Below are positions 44,201-52,300 of a DNA stretch of 64,000 bases, one piece after another. The stretch is from contig NZ_JAFBCL010000001.1 in assembly GCF_016907655.1 (NCBI RefSeq), positions 2,170,001 to 2,234,000 of the forward strand. The letters are read 5' to 3'. Under the pieces are notes generated by a model. That model was not told the DNA's origin. It saw nothing but the letters and a program-made list of their open reading frames with translations, and made no database searches. Position 1 is the stretch's first letter. Each line of letters opens with the position of its first letter. The DNA comes from Saccharothrix algeriensis. GTDB lineage: Bacteria; Actinomycetota; Actinomycetes; Mycobacteriales; Pseudonocardiaceae. The translations under genes were made by a program, and so were the position numbers.

Positions 44201-44383
44201 ATCAAAGCCTCTACCGGAGAGACAGCATCGTCCGCTAACCTCCACTCTCAGTCTCACCCCACATTCGAGGTTCATTCACCCGGTCCAGTCACCCGCGAGG
44301 TACCCACCGCTGGGTTGGCCCATCCCGAACGGGTGGCGCTTAAGCCTATTCACCAAGGTGAAGAAGACCCCCCGTTCTCTTAG
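41270..44383 (+). CDS. AfsR-type regulator: SARP, NB-ARC and TPR domains
   Basis: A 1037-residue regulator. Residues about 1-95 are the OmpR-like winged helix (Gly-Ser-Thr-Lys-Gln-Arg-Gly-Val-Leu-Ala) and 100-250 the bacterial transcriptional activation domain (Glu-Leu-Glu-Gly-Thr-Trp-Ala-Asp near 143-150). NB-ARC follows, with Walker A GMPGIGKT (about 298-305) and Leu-Leu-Leu-Leu-Asp-Asn-Ala (about 377-383). TPRs fill about 690-980, and the last 70 residues are disordered. AfsR-type proteins activate secondary metabolism through direct repeats. The 3' end overlaps the small exported peptide gene by 26 bp, suggesting coupling. Confidence 0.93.
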   Translation: MEFKILGKTRLHIDGNDFELGSTKQRGVLAMLLYYTGSPVPISRIASALWRADTAADVRGKLQPLISRLRGVLTKSGSGGRIRKEGEAYRLELDAGLVDYHRFRRLAEEGRAAAAQNDHASAKVLLSEALRLWQGKPLQELEGTWADHCRDQMETFDRLTAQHALLDARLQLREHAEVQGEAGRLTREHDLDENFARLYLQSLDGLGKYARALDFHARFCAHLFEVTGGEPGPELRRVYQGILRKQAGTGPAGGTARRTPRDLPRDTRNFTGRADLLAQLDGLLDSGAHGQVVVLHGMPGIGKTRLATYWAHRRLDRFPDGQLVLDLQGFGPGNPLAPDDALGILLARVDTGPVPATRQERRARLRRLLDGQTVLLLLDNANDDNQVRPILDATTPCFTVITSRTQPFELPVHDDAHVIHVPPLTAAESEALVRAVIGADRVGQDPAAVRELTSRSNGHPLALRIVAHHVALRPDVSVANLVDDFRSPDGLGVLGSSDDNDDDHGTLSAAFSWSYRALPPVAARLFRLLGLHFTTDFSLDAASALLGEPLSTTTRLLSALARANLVQYRTMRRFRLHDLLHGYAVELIRRENDRPAQKAALARLFDHYLATATAASHRLNPGIRPVPPLEGLPAVTPFDADRDALDWFTRERANLVAAVPRAVGQGFPERAWRLAANVHEVFDRLGHYEDLLVCQRAALKAAMVLRDRQAQAGILADTGTVHFRLRQYDEATQAFEQSSRIARELDLSEIEAVAVHNLANVHLRRGRVGEAVELLGRALETARALGEPGMEAATLEQLGLAHRRMERDDAALGYYTSALAIWENLGNLRGQGTTLTKIGCLLHEHARHDEALQRLAAALAVNQASGDRSKLVEALVAKAETHYDLGQFPDTIACAERAIDLSADAESPEDRARALHIAGHAFVAVGEPAAAQRHWENAAALLGGADSSDGIVLLEHLAGLREAERRIPDPRESNAQLIKASTGETASSANLHSQSHPTFEVHSPGPVTREVPTAGLAHPERVALKPIHQGEEDPPFS

Positions 44384-44555
44384 ATTCCACACCCCAGGGC
44401 ACAATGCCCGAGTGCTCTGCAAACGATCTTTGATGTCCGCGGTGGCGCTGGTGCTCGTGCTCGGCGCGTCCGGGATCACCGCTCCTGCGGCCTACGCCTG
44501 GCCGACCATGATCACCAAGAGTGACGGGACAGGGGCCCCCATGAAAGCCCGGTAA
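44358..44555 (+). CDS. Small exported peptide gene overlapping the AfsR-type gene
   Basis: A 65-codon frame starting inside the regulator gene. The N-terminus is basic (Lys-Lys, Arg, then Cys-Lys-Arg at 21-23), the hydrophobic core is at 26-40, and Ala-Tyr-Ala precedes a predicted cut at 47/48. The mature peptide would be 18 residues, Trp-Pro-Thr-Met-Ile-Thr-Lys and onwards to Lys-Ala-Arg. GTG 44412 is an alternative start that still keeps the signal peptide. A perfect 10-bp hairpin follows at 44585-44610. Like the gene at 28.05 kb it follows a TPR-containing regulator. No homologue is recognised. Confidence 0.58.
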   Translation: MKKTPRSLRFHTPGHNARVLCKRSLMSAVALVLVLGASGITAPAAYAWPTMITKSDGTGAPMKAR

Positions 44556-44584
44556 GAGCGCCACACCTCCGTGAGAGAGGCCCT

Positions 44585-44610
44585 CGGCGGGCGACACCGG
44601 TCGCCCGCCG
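44585..44610. terminator. Hairpin between convergent genes
   Basis: CGGCGGGCGA pairs perfectly with TCGCCCGCCG around CACCGG. It lies between the exported peptide gene and the convergent gene at 44.63 kb and could serve both. Confidence 0.65.
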
Positions 44611-44625
44611 TAACCCCGCTCAGTG

Positions 44626-45297
44626 TCACCCGAAAGCGAGCGCGATCCGGCGGTCGGCCAGCAGTCGGGTCTGCCGCACGTCCTCGTCCACCCGGAAGTC
44701 CGGGGTGCGGTCCAGCCGGTCGTAGGACTTGGCCAGCAACCAGTGCGCCGCCTCCGCGCCCATCCGGGTCAGCGGCCCCTGCTCGGCCAACCGCAGCCGC
44801 GTCACCTCGACGTCCCGCGTCACGAACGCCTTGCGCACCACCCCGCCGGTCAGCTCGTCGATCAGGAACACCATCGCGTGCTCCTCGGCGAACCGGTAGG
44901 TGCACAGCAGCGCCAGGTACCCGGCGTCGAGCGACCGGTCGCAGATCCAGGCGCCGCCGGTGGTCAGCACCGGGCCCAGCGCGGGCACCGCCCGGGCCGC
45001 CCACTCCCGCGGCCGTCCGGTGAGCGCCGCCGCCAGCACCCTCAGCAGCCGGTCGTTGCGGTGGCTGGGCAGCGACACGGCGTGCTCGATGACACCGGCC
45101 CAGAACGCCTCGTCGGCGACCACGTCGGACACGGCGCTGCTCACCGTCAGCTCGGCCTCCAGCGGGTCGACCACCTGCGGCAACCCGCGGCACCGGTCGA
45201 CGGCGCGCCGCTGCGCCGGGGTCAGCAGCGCGCCCGTCGGGCGCCGCACCACCGCGATCGGCCGCCGCCGCTGGGAACGCTGCGTCTTCCGGCTCAC
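44626..45297 (-). CDS. Conserved-looking protein of unknown function
   Basis: A 223-residue protein with a very basic N-terminus (Arg-Lys-Thr-Gln-Arg-Ser-Gln-Arg-Arg-Arg) followed by mixed alpha/beta sequence. Recognisable points are Asp-Arg-Ser-Leu-Asp-Ala-Gly-Tyr-Leu-Ala-Leu-Leu-Cys and His-Ala-Met-Val-Phe-Leu-Ile-Asp-Glu-Leu-Thr-Gly-Gly-Val-Val-Arg-Lys-Ala-Phe. It has no signal peptide or membrane segment. The basic start could bind nucleic acid, but no family is assigned. GTG 45297 is chosen as the first codon after an upstream stretch with poor bias. It is divergent from the DUF2786 gene. Confidence 0.65.
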   Translation of the reverse strand: MSRKTQRSQRRRPIAVVRRPTGALLTPAQRRAVDRCRGLPQVVDPLEAELTVSSAVSDVVADEAFWAGVIEHAVSLPSHRNDRLLRVLAAALTGRPREWAARAVPALGPVLTTGGAWICDRSLDAGYLALLCTYRFAEEHAMVFLIDELTGGVVRKAFVTRDVEVTRLRLAEQGPLTRMGAEAAHWLLAKSYDRLDRTPDFRVDEDVRQTRLLADRRIALAFG

Positions 45298-45368
45298 GGC
45301 GCGAGGCTGGCACGTCGCGCGCCGCACCGGCCGCAGCGACACCGCGGCACGGGGGAGAATCACCCATC

Positions 45369-46487
45369 GTGGACTCTTTGCGGGAGGCGATCCGACGGGC
45401 TGCGACGAACCGCCGCGCCCCGATGCCGCGCACCGCCGGCCTGACGCCGACCGAAGTGGACGGTGCGGTGCACGCCGTGCTGGACGAGACCCTGAACCAC
45501 CTGTGGGACCACGGCTGGCTGCCCGTGGACCTGTACGAGATCGTGAAGCGCAACGCGGACGAGCGCGCGCTCTCGTTCGTGGTGGACGCGTTGGCGCGCT
45601 GCACGTCCCGTTACGAGGCGCTGCACCCCCGCTGGACCGGGCAGCTGGCGGAGATCGGCGCGGCGGTCTGGTGGGACGAGTCGGAGCCCCACCTGGCGCA
45701 GTGGGCGGTCAAGCACATCGAGCTGCCCGACGACGCGGTGGCCGTCGTGGTGGACCTGCTGGGCGTCCTGGTCCCGCTGCCCGCGCTGCCCACGATCGTC
45801 CCCCGCCCCGGGACGCCGCTGGCGCACATCACCCACCACAACGTCGACCCGAAGATTCTCAAGCGCGTGCGCTCGCTGCTGGCCAAGGCGGAGTCGACCC
45901 CGTTCCCCGACGAGGCCGAGGCCCTGACGGCGAAGGCCCAGCACCTGGTGACCCGCCACGCGCTGGAGCGGATGCCGTCCGAGGCGCCCACCACCACGTC
46001 CCTGCGGCTGTGGCTGGACAAGCGCTACTTCGACGGCAAGGCCCAGGTGGTGCACGTGGTGGCCGACGCCAACCGCTGCCGCGCGGTCGTCTACGACCTG
46101 GGCTTCGTGGCGCTGGTGGGCGAGGAGCTGGACCTGGAGATCGTCGAGCTGCTCTCGGCGTCCCTGCTGGTCCAGGCCACGCGGGCCATGGTCGCGGCGG
46201 GCGAGGGCGCCCGCAAGGGCGACGAATCGCGGTCCCTGGCCTACCGCAAGTCGTTCCTGCTCTCCTACGCGCACCGCGTCGGCGAACGCCTGAAGGCGGC
46301 CAACGCGCCCCCGGACGACGACCGGCTGCTGCCGGTGCTGGCCGACCGGAAGCGCGCGGTGGACGACCTGTTCACCACCCTGTTCACCCGGACCACGACG
46401 AAGTCCACGCCGATCCGCAGCGCGGCGGGCTGGGACGCGGGCCGCGCGGCGGCCGACCGGGCCGACCTCGGCGTCGACCACCCCTGA
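45369..46487 (+). CDS. DUF2786 domain-containing protein
   Basis: A 372-residue protein containing the DUF2786 domain at about 155-200, recognised by Arg-Val-Arg-Ser-Leu-Leu-Ala-Lys-Ala-Glu-Ser-Thr followed by Glu-Ala-Glu-Ala-Leu-Thr-Ala-Lys-Ala-Gln-His-Leu. The domain is found in phage and plasmid-linked as well as chromosomal proteins and has no established function; a link to DNA transactions has been suggested. The rest is predicted helical. It starts at GTG 45369 close to a GAGAAT box and may be leaderless. It sits just before the Vsr-Dcm pair. Confidence 0.82.
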   Translation: MDSLREAIRRAATNRRAPMPRTAGLTPTEVDGAVHAVLDETLNHLWDHGWLPVDLYEIVKRNADERALSFVVDALARCTSRYEALHPRWTGQLAEIGAAVWWDESEPHLAQWAVKHIELPDDAVAVVVDLLGVLVPLPALPTIVPRPGTPLAHITHHNVDPKILKRVRSLLAKAESTPFPDEAEALTAKAQHLVTRHALERMPSEAPTTTSLRLWLDKRYFDGKAQVVHVVADANRCRAVVYDLGFVALVGEELDLEIVELLSASLLVQATRAMVAAGEGARKGDESRSLAYRKSFLLSYAHRVGERLKAANAPPDDDRLLPVLADRKRAVDDLFTTLFTRTTTKSTPIRSAAGWDAGRAAADRADLGVDHP

Positions 46488-46545
46488 GACCGGTTGCGAC
46501 CGGGCGGCGCGGGGGCTGCGCGCCGGGGTGGGCCATCATGGCCGG

Positions 46546-46965
46546 GTGCCGAAGCTGGAGACCACGGACGACGTCCGGGCCAGGATGAGCAAGCAGCGCT
46601 CGCGCGACACGGAGATCGAGGTCGCGCTGCGCCGCGAGCTGCACCGGCTCGGTCTGCGCTACCGGGTGCACCGGCGCCCGGTGCGGTCCGTCCGCCGGGA
46701 GGCCGACGTCGTGTTCGGGCCCGTGAAGGTCGCGGTGTTCGTGGACGGCTGCTTCTGGCACGGCTGCCCGGAGCACGGCACGTGGCCGAAGCGCAACGGC
46801 GACTTCTGGCGGGCCAAGATCGAGGCCAACCGGGCGCGCGACGCCGACACCGACGAGGTGCTGGCCCGGGAGGGGTGGCTCGCCGTGCGGGTGTGGGAGC
46901 ACGAGGACCCGGTCGCGGCGGCGAGTCGCGTGCGGGAGGCGGTGCTGGCGCGCCGGGTGGGCTAG
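46546..46965 (+). CDS. vsr: Very short patch repair endonuclease
   Basis: A 139-residue Vsr-type endonuclease. It nicks next to T:G mismatches that arise when 5-methylcytosine deaminates. Diagnostic residues are visible: Arg-Met-Ser-Lys-Gln-Arg-Ser-Arg-Asp-Thr-Glu at the N-terminus, Glu-Ala-Asp-Val-Val-Phe (catalytic Asp), Val-Phe-Val-Asp-Gly-Cys-Phe-Trp-His-Gly-Cys-Pro (His and zinc Cys), and Trp-Glu-His-Glu-Asp near the end. It lies 10 bp upstream of the cytosine methyltransferase gene, the classical partnership. GTG 46546 fits the family's N-terminus. Confidence 0.95.
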   Translation: MPKLETTDDVRARMSKQRSRDTEIEVALRRELHRLGLRYRVHRRPVRSVRREADVVFGPVKVAVFVDGCFWHGCPEHGTWPKRNGDFWRAKIEANRARDADTDEVLAREGWLAVRVWEHEDPVAAASRVREAVLARRVG

Positions 46966-46968
46966 CCT
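46963..46968 (+). promoter_or_regulatory. -10 box, leaderless start of the methyltransferase gene
   Basis: TAGCCT overlaps the vsr stop and ends 7 nt before GTG 46976, so the methyltransferase may be transcribed on its own as a leaderless mRNA. Confidence 0.5.
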
Positions 46969-46975
46969 GACCGGT

Positions 46976-48073
46976 GTGCTGTCCATGATCGACCTGTTCG
47001 CCGGCTGCGGCGGCATGACCTCCGGGTTCCGGTCGGCCGGCGGGTACCGGCCGGTGATGGCGGTCGAGTGGGACCTGCACGCGGCGGCGACGTACGCGGC
47101 CAACTTCGGCGAGGAGCACACCTTCTGGTCGGACATCGCCTCGATCCCCAACCGGCGGATCCCCCGGGTCGACGTGATCGTGGGCGGCCCGCCGTGCCAG
47201 GGCTTCTCGAACCTGGGCTCGCGGGACGTCAACGACCCGCGCAACTCGCTGTGGCGCGAGTACCTGCGGTTCGTCCGCGAGGCGCGGCCGAAGGTGTTCG
47301 TGATCGAGAACGTCGACCGGTTCCTGACCTCGACGGAGTTCGCTCTGCTCCGGGCCGAGACCGAAGGCTACGAGCTGAGCGCGGGCATCCTGCTGGCGAC
47401 GGACTTCGGCGTGCCGCAGCGCAGGCGGCGCGCCATCGTGATCGGCTCCCGCGTCGGGCCCATCCCGCTGCCGGCGCCCACTCACCCGCACGAGCGGCGG
47501 CACACCGTGCGCGACGTGCTGACCGGCCTGCCGGAGGTGCCCTCGACGACGGCGCTGCCCAAGTCGGTGGTGGAGTTCTTCGGCACCGCGCTGCCCGGCC
47601 GGTACAAGAGCCCGGAGCTGCACATCGGCCGCAACCCGACCCCGCTGTCGGTGGAGCGCTACCGGCACATCCCGCCCGGCGGCGGGCGGTTCGACCTGCC
47701 CGAGGCGCTGCTGCCGCGCTGCTGGCGGGAGAAGAAGACCGGCACGACGGACGTGATGGGCAGGATGCGCTGGGACGAGCCGTCCCTGACCATCCGCACG
47801 GAGTTCTACAAGCCGGAGAAGGGCCAGTACCTGCACCCGCAGTGGGAGCCGGGCCGGTACGGCCACCGCGTCGACCGCCCGATCACGCACCTGGAAGCGG
47901 CGCGGCTGCAGAGCTTCCCGGACGACTTCGAGTGGTGCGGCACGAAGATCGAGGTGGCCAGGCAGATCGGCAACGCCGTCCCGCCGTCGCTGGCCAGGGC
48001 GATCGCCGAGCACCTGAAGCCCTACCTGACCGGCGCCCCGCCCAGCGCCGCGAAGTGCCCGCTCTGCGCCTGA
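46976..48073 (+). CDS. dcm: DNA (cytosine-5) methyltransferase
   Basis: A 365-residue C5-methyltransferase using S-adenosylmethionine. Motif I is Asp-Leu-Phe-Ala-Gly-Cys-Gly-Gly (6-13), motif IV Gly-Gly-Pro-Pro-Cys-Gln-Gly-Phe-Ser with nucleophile Cys 74, and motif VI Glu-Asn-Val (about 108-110). Motif VIII is Gln-Arg-Arg-Arg-Arg, and motif X Gln-Ile-Gly-Asn-Ala-Val-Pro-Pro is at the C-terminus. No restriction endonuclease gene is beside it, only vsr. It may be an orphan epigenetic methylase or the residue of a restriction-modification system. The recognition sequence cannot be read from the gene. Confidence 0.95.
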   Translation: MLSMIDLFAGCGGMTSGFRSAGGYRPVMAVEWDLHAAATYAANFGEEHTFWSDIASIPNRRIPRVDVIVGGPPCQGFSNLGSRDVNDPRNSLWREYLRFVREARPKVFVIENVDRFLTSTEFALLRAETEGYELSAGILLATDFGVPQRRRRAIVIGSRVGPIPLPAPTHPHERRHTVRDVLTGLPEVPSTTALPKSVVEFFGTALPGRYKSPELHIGRNPTPLSVERYRHIPPGGGRFDLPEALLPRCWREKKTGTTDVMGRMRWDEPSLTIRTEFYKPEKGQYLHPQWEPGRYGHRVDRPITHLEAARLQSFPDDFEWCGTKIEVARQIGNAVPPSLARAIAEHLKPYLTGAPPSAAKCPLCA

Positions 48074-48107
48074 GCGCCGACCCCCCGGGACTGTCGTACC
48101 CCCGGTC

Positions 48108-48113
48108 TACCGT
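48108..48113 (+). promoter_or_regulatory. -10 box, leaderless start
   Basis: TACCGT ends 7 nt before ATG 48121. Confidence 0.45.
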
Positions 48114-48120
48114 CATCGCC

Positions 48121-48651
48121 ATGACGACCACCACGTACGAAACCCGGACCCTGATCGGCTCGACGACCTACCACCTGCGGGCCTCCGCCGACCCCGAGCT
48201 GTTCCTGGAGGTGGCCGGCACGGACACCTCCGGCGCCCTCGTCGCGGAGGGCAACCTGCGCCTGCCCGCGGGCGCGGGCAGCGGCGTGGGCAAGCTGCTG
48301 AGCCAGGTGCTGGACGCGCTGGGCAAGCTCGGCGCTCCCCCACCGGGCTCGGGCCGCCCGCGCCCGGCCAACGCCAACCAGCCCTGGTCCGGCCGGCTGG
48401 ACGAGGACCTGCGCGCCACCTGGCTGGCCGCCCCGCCGGGCACCTCGTCCACCGACCTGATCCGGGCCATCGCGAAGCAGCTGGAGCGCTCGGCGACCTC
48501 CATCCGCTCGCGCCTGGCGCGGGTCGGCTGCGACCCGGACGTGGCGGGCCGGCCCCTGGCCCCGGAGGCGGCGCGCCTGCTGGGGGTTCAGGGTCGGTAT
48601 CAGGGCGAGGTCGGGGGAAAGCCCGATTCGGTCCAGGTGGGCGAGGGGTGA
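48121..48651 (+). CDS. Unknown protein with C-terminal HTH-like segment
   Basis: A 176-residue protein. The N-terminal part is strand-rich (Thr-Tyr-His-Leu-Arg-Ala, Leu-Phe-Leu-Glu-Val-Ala). A Pro/Gly linker spans about 77-95. The C-terminal segment (about 115-160) reads Asp-Leu-Ile-Arg-Ala-Ile-Ala-Lys-Gln-Leu-Glu-Arg-Ser-Ala-Thr-Ser-Ile-Arg-Ser-Arg-Leu, a pattern typical of the small helix-turn-helix found at the ends of DNA-processing proteins. It begins 48 bp after the methyltransferase with its own -10 box. Function unknown; DNA binding is inferred. Confidence 0.65.
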   Translation: MTTTTYETRTLIGSTTYHLRASADPELFLEVAGTDTSGALVAEGNLRLPAGAGSGVGKLLSQVLDALGKLGAPPPGSGRPRPANANQPWSGRLDEDLRATWLAAPPGTSSTDLIRAIAKQLERSATSIRSRLARVGCDPDVAGRPLAPEAARLLGVQGRYQGEVGGKPDSVQVGEG

Positions 48652-48692
48652 TGCTCGTGGTGAACACCCAGTAGCGAGGAGGGGGACCTCAC

Positions 48693-48965
48693 GTGGAGAT
48701 CACCGGCATCATCTCGGCCCTGTTCATCGGTCTGGTCATCGGCGGCCTGGGGCGGCTCGTCGTGCCGGGCAGGCAGCGGGTCTCGCTGCTGACGACCACC
48801 CTGGTCGGCATCGCGGCGGCCCTGGTCGGGACCTTCGCGGCGTCGGTCCTGGGCGTGGCCGACACCGGTGGCGTCGACTGGCTCGAACTGGCTCTCCAGG
48901 TCGGCCTGGCCGGCGTCGGCGTGGCCGTCCTCTCCGGCCGCGCGAAGGTCCGCCAGCACCAGTAG
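48693..48965 (+). CDS. GlsB/YeaQ/YmgE-family membrane protein
   Basis: A 90-residue protein of three hydrophobic helices (about 5-22, 31-52, 62-80), matching transglycosylase-associated/GlsB stress proteins. The Gly-Arg-Leu-Val-Val-Pro-Gly motif after the first helix is diagnostic. Family members anchor Asp23-type proteins to the membrane; none is nearby. GTG 48693 has a strong GAGGAGGGGG site. It is followed by repeat-rich intergenic DNA. Confidence 0.85.
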   Translation: MEITGIISALFIGLVIGGLGRLVVPGRQRVSLLTTTLVGIAAALVGTFAASVLGVADTGGVDWLELALQVGLAGVGVAVLSGRAKVRQHQ

Positions 48966-49317
48966 TCCCCTGCACCGGCAGCCCGCTGCACCGGCAACCC
49001 TCCGCACCGGTAGCCCGGCAGCGCCTGTTGCCGCTGTGCCTGTTGCCGCTGTGCCAGTGGCCGCTGTGCCGGCAGTCCGGCCGCGCCGGTAACCCGCTGC
49101 ACCACCACCGCGCCGCACCCGGCGCGCGGACTCCGCACCCGCCCCGCGGCGTCCGCACGCCGGTCGGCCGGTCGGGTGCACGGCCCGGTGCGTCCCGGGC
49201 GCGACACCGACAACCGCCGGTCCGAGCCCGGCCACGCCGAGCAGGCGTGCGACACAACAGAATCCAGCGCGGCGGAGTGCCCCGGTGCCCGGCCGGACCG
49301 GCCGCGCAGCCCGCACC
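48966..49317. repeat. Intergenic tandem repeats before the SNF2 helicase gene
   Basis: About 350 bp without a supported gene. Near 48973-49110 it contains three to four degenerate copies of CCGCTGCACCGGCAAC and three copies of CTGTTGCCGCTGTGC. The rest is unremarkable GC-rich sequence. Confidence 0.65.
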
Positions 49318-49323
49318 TAGAGT
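49318..49323 (+). promoter_or_regulatory. -10 box, leaderless start of the SNF2 helicase gene
   Basis: TAGAGT ends 7 nt before GTG 49331, favouring that codon over GTG 49325. Confidence 0.45.
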
Positions 49324-49330
49324 CGTGCCC

Positions 49331-52300
49331 GTGTTGGTGCTGCACGGCCTCGCCACGGCCGATGGTCGGGTGGGGTTGTGGGCCGAGGACTCGCGCCTGC
49401 CGGCCCGGGTGGCGGGGCGGCTCCCCCGGGCGGCCGTGCACCACCCGTTCGCGGTCGACGGCGAGACCCTGGCCAGGCTCGTCGCCGGCACGGCGGGCAT
49501 CGGCGACGGCGCAACCCACGCCGATGCGACCCACGCCGACGCCGGACCTCCCGACGCCGCTGGGGCGGACGCCAGTGCCGGTGAGGCCGCTACCCGCAAC
49601 GGTGGGGCGGACGCCAACGCCGCCGGGGCGGGCACCGACGCCGCTGAGGCGGGCACCGGCGAGGGCCCGACGGGCGGCGGCGATCCCGGGGCCGGCCTGA
49701 GGAGCAGCTCAGGGGCTGGGTCTGCGGTCGGGCCTGCAGTCGGGCCTGCGGTCGGGTCCGTGGACGCGGTCGTGGTGCGGCTGCCGTCCTTCGCCTCCGG
49801 CCCGGTCGAGTCGCCGGAGCTGGTGCGGGACCCGATGGTCCGCGTGCCGTCGCGGCGGGGAGCGGTGCGGTGGCGCGGTTGGCTCGTGCCGGTGGTCTGG
49901 GTGGGCAGGCGGTGGCCGTCCGACTTCCCGGGCGGGCGGCTCGGCGCGTCGGCCAAGTACCTCCGGGACGTGGCGGCCTTCGCCGAGGACCTGGTGGCGC
50001 GCGGGCGGGTGCTGCCGGATGTCGACGGTGAGCGGCCGGCGGCGCGGTGGCGGGCGGCTCTCTCCGGAGTGGACGCGCTGCGGCACGCCGGCCTCCGGGC
50101 CGGTATGCCCCCCTCGTTCCGCGCGGCGGAGAGCGTTGTGGGAGGCGGCGCGGAAGCCGCGGCGACCGGCGGTGCCGAGGTGGCCGGGGCCCTGCTCCGG
50201 GGCGTGCTCGATTCCCTTGTGGACGCTGAGGTTCGGCGGCGGCTCAAGGGAGTGCGGACCGACGGCCGTGGCGCGACCGGTGGCGGCGGTGCGACCGGTG
50301 GCGGCGGTGCGGTCGGTGGCGGCGCGAACAGCGGCGGCGCTGGTGGTGCTGGTGCGACCGGTGGCGGTGATACCGCCGGTGGGACCGGTGCCGCCGGTGG
50401 GACCGGTGGCGGCGATGCCTCCGGTGGTGCCGGTGCGGCCGGTGACGCCAGTGCCGCCGGTGGCGGTGGTGCGGCCGGTGCGGCCGGTGGTGCCGGTGCG
50501 GCCGGTGGCGACGGAGCGACCCATGGTGACGGGCACGGTGGGGCGGGTGCCGGTGGCGTCGTCGGGCGGTGGCTGGCTGCGTTGGCCGGGTCTCCCGACT
50601 TCGAGGCCGGGGCGGGTGAGGTCGGCTCGCTGCGGTCCGCGGTGGCCGGTTGGCGGGCCGGTGCGGAGAGCACCGCTCGGGTGCGCACCTGCTTCCGGCT
50701 GAGTTCGCCGGAGCAGGGCGGTCCCGGCGACGACGGGTGGCGGGTGGAGTTCCTGCTCCAGGCCGTCGACGAGCCCAGCGTCCTGGTGACCGCCGCGCAG
50801 CTGTGGCGGCGGCAGGACGCCGTGCTGCGGCGGTGGGTGGCCCGGCCGCAGGAGCTGCTGCTCGGCGACCTCGGGCGGGCCGGCCGGCTCTACCCGGCGC
50901 TGGACCGCGCGCTGGCCGAGCGGAGGCCGACCGGGCTGGAGCTGGACACCGACGGGGCGCACGAGTTCCTGAGCCACGCGTCCCTGCTGGCGCAGGCCGG
51001 GTTCGGGGTGCTGCTCCCCTCGTGGTGGCGGCAGCCGCGGCAGCTCGGGCTCACGCTCACCGCCGGTCGGGCCGGCACGACCGGGGTCGTCGCCAAGGAG
51101 GGCGAGCTGGGCCTCGACGCCCTGGTGGACTACCGCTGGGAGCTGGCGCTCGGTGACGAGCGGCTGACCGAGGCCGAGCTGTCGGCGCTGGCGAAGGCCA
51201 AGTCGCCGCTGGTGCGGCTGCGCGGGCAGTGGGTGCACGTCGACCGGCGGCGGCTGGCCGAGGGGCTGGCGTTCCTCGCCCGCGGCGGCGGGCGGATGCC
51301 GGCCGCGCGGGTGCTGCTGCACTCGGGGCTCGGGCTGCACGACGCCGACCTGCCGCTGCCGCTCACCGCGGTGCGCGGTGAGGGCTGGTTGGGCGACCTG
51401 CTGTCCGGTCGGGTGGAGCACCGGCTCGAACCGGTCGAGGTGCCGGCCGGGCTGACCGAGACGCTGCGGCCCTACCAGCACCGGGGCCTGTCCTGGCTGG
51501 TCTTCCTGGACCGGCTCGGGCTGGGCGCCTGCCTCGCCGACGACATGGGGCTGGGCAAGACCGTCCAGTTGCTGGCGCTGGAGGTCTACGCGCGGCAGCA
51601 CGGGCGGCGGCCGCCGACGCTGCTGGTCTGCCCGGTGTCCGTGGTGGGCAACTGGCAGCGGGAGGCGGCGCGGTTCGCGCCCGGTCTGCGGGTCCACGTG
51701 CACCACGGGGCCGACCGGTCGACCGCGGAGCTCGGGCAGGGGCACGACCTGGTGATCACGACCTACGCGGTGGTGGCGCGGGACGTCGAGGCCCTGGCCG
51801 GGGTCGGCTGGGACCGGGTGGTGCTCGACGAGGCGCAGAACGTGAAGAACAGCGCCACGCGGCAGTCGCGGGCGGTGCGGGCGCTGCCCGCCCGGCACCG
51901 GGTGGCGCTGACCGGGACGCCGGTGGAGAACCGGTTGGCGGAGCTGTGGTCGATCATGGACTTCGTCAACCCCGGCGTGCTCGGGACCGCCGGCACGTTC
52001 CGCGCGCGGTTCGCCGTGCCCGTCGAACGGCACCGCGACGAGGACGCGGCGGTGCGGCTGCGGCGGATCACCGGGCCATTCGTGCTGCGCCGGCTCAAGA
52101 CCGACCCGCGGATCGCCGCCGACCTGCCGGACAAGATCGAGGTCAAGCAGCTGTGCACGCTCACCGCCGAGCAGGCTTCGCTGTACCGGGCGGTGGTCGA
52201 CGACATGGTCGCGCGGATCGCCGAGGCGGGGGGCGTCCAGCGCAAGGGCCTGGTGCTGGCGACGATCTCGCGGCTCAAGCAGGTGTGCAACCACCCGGCG

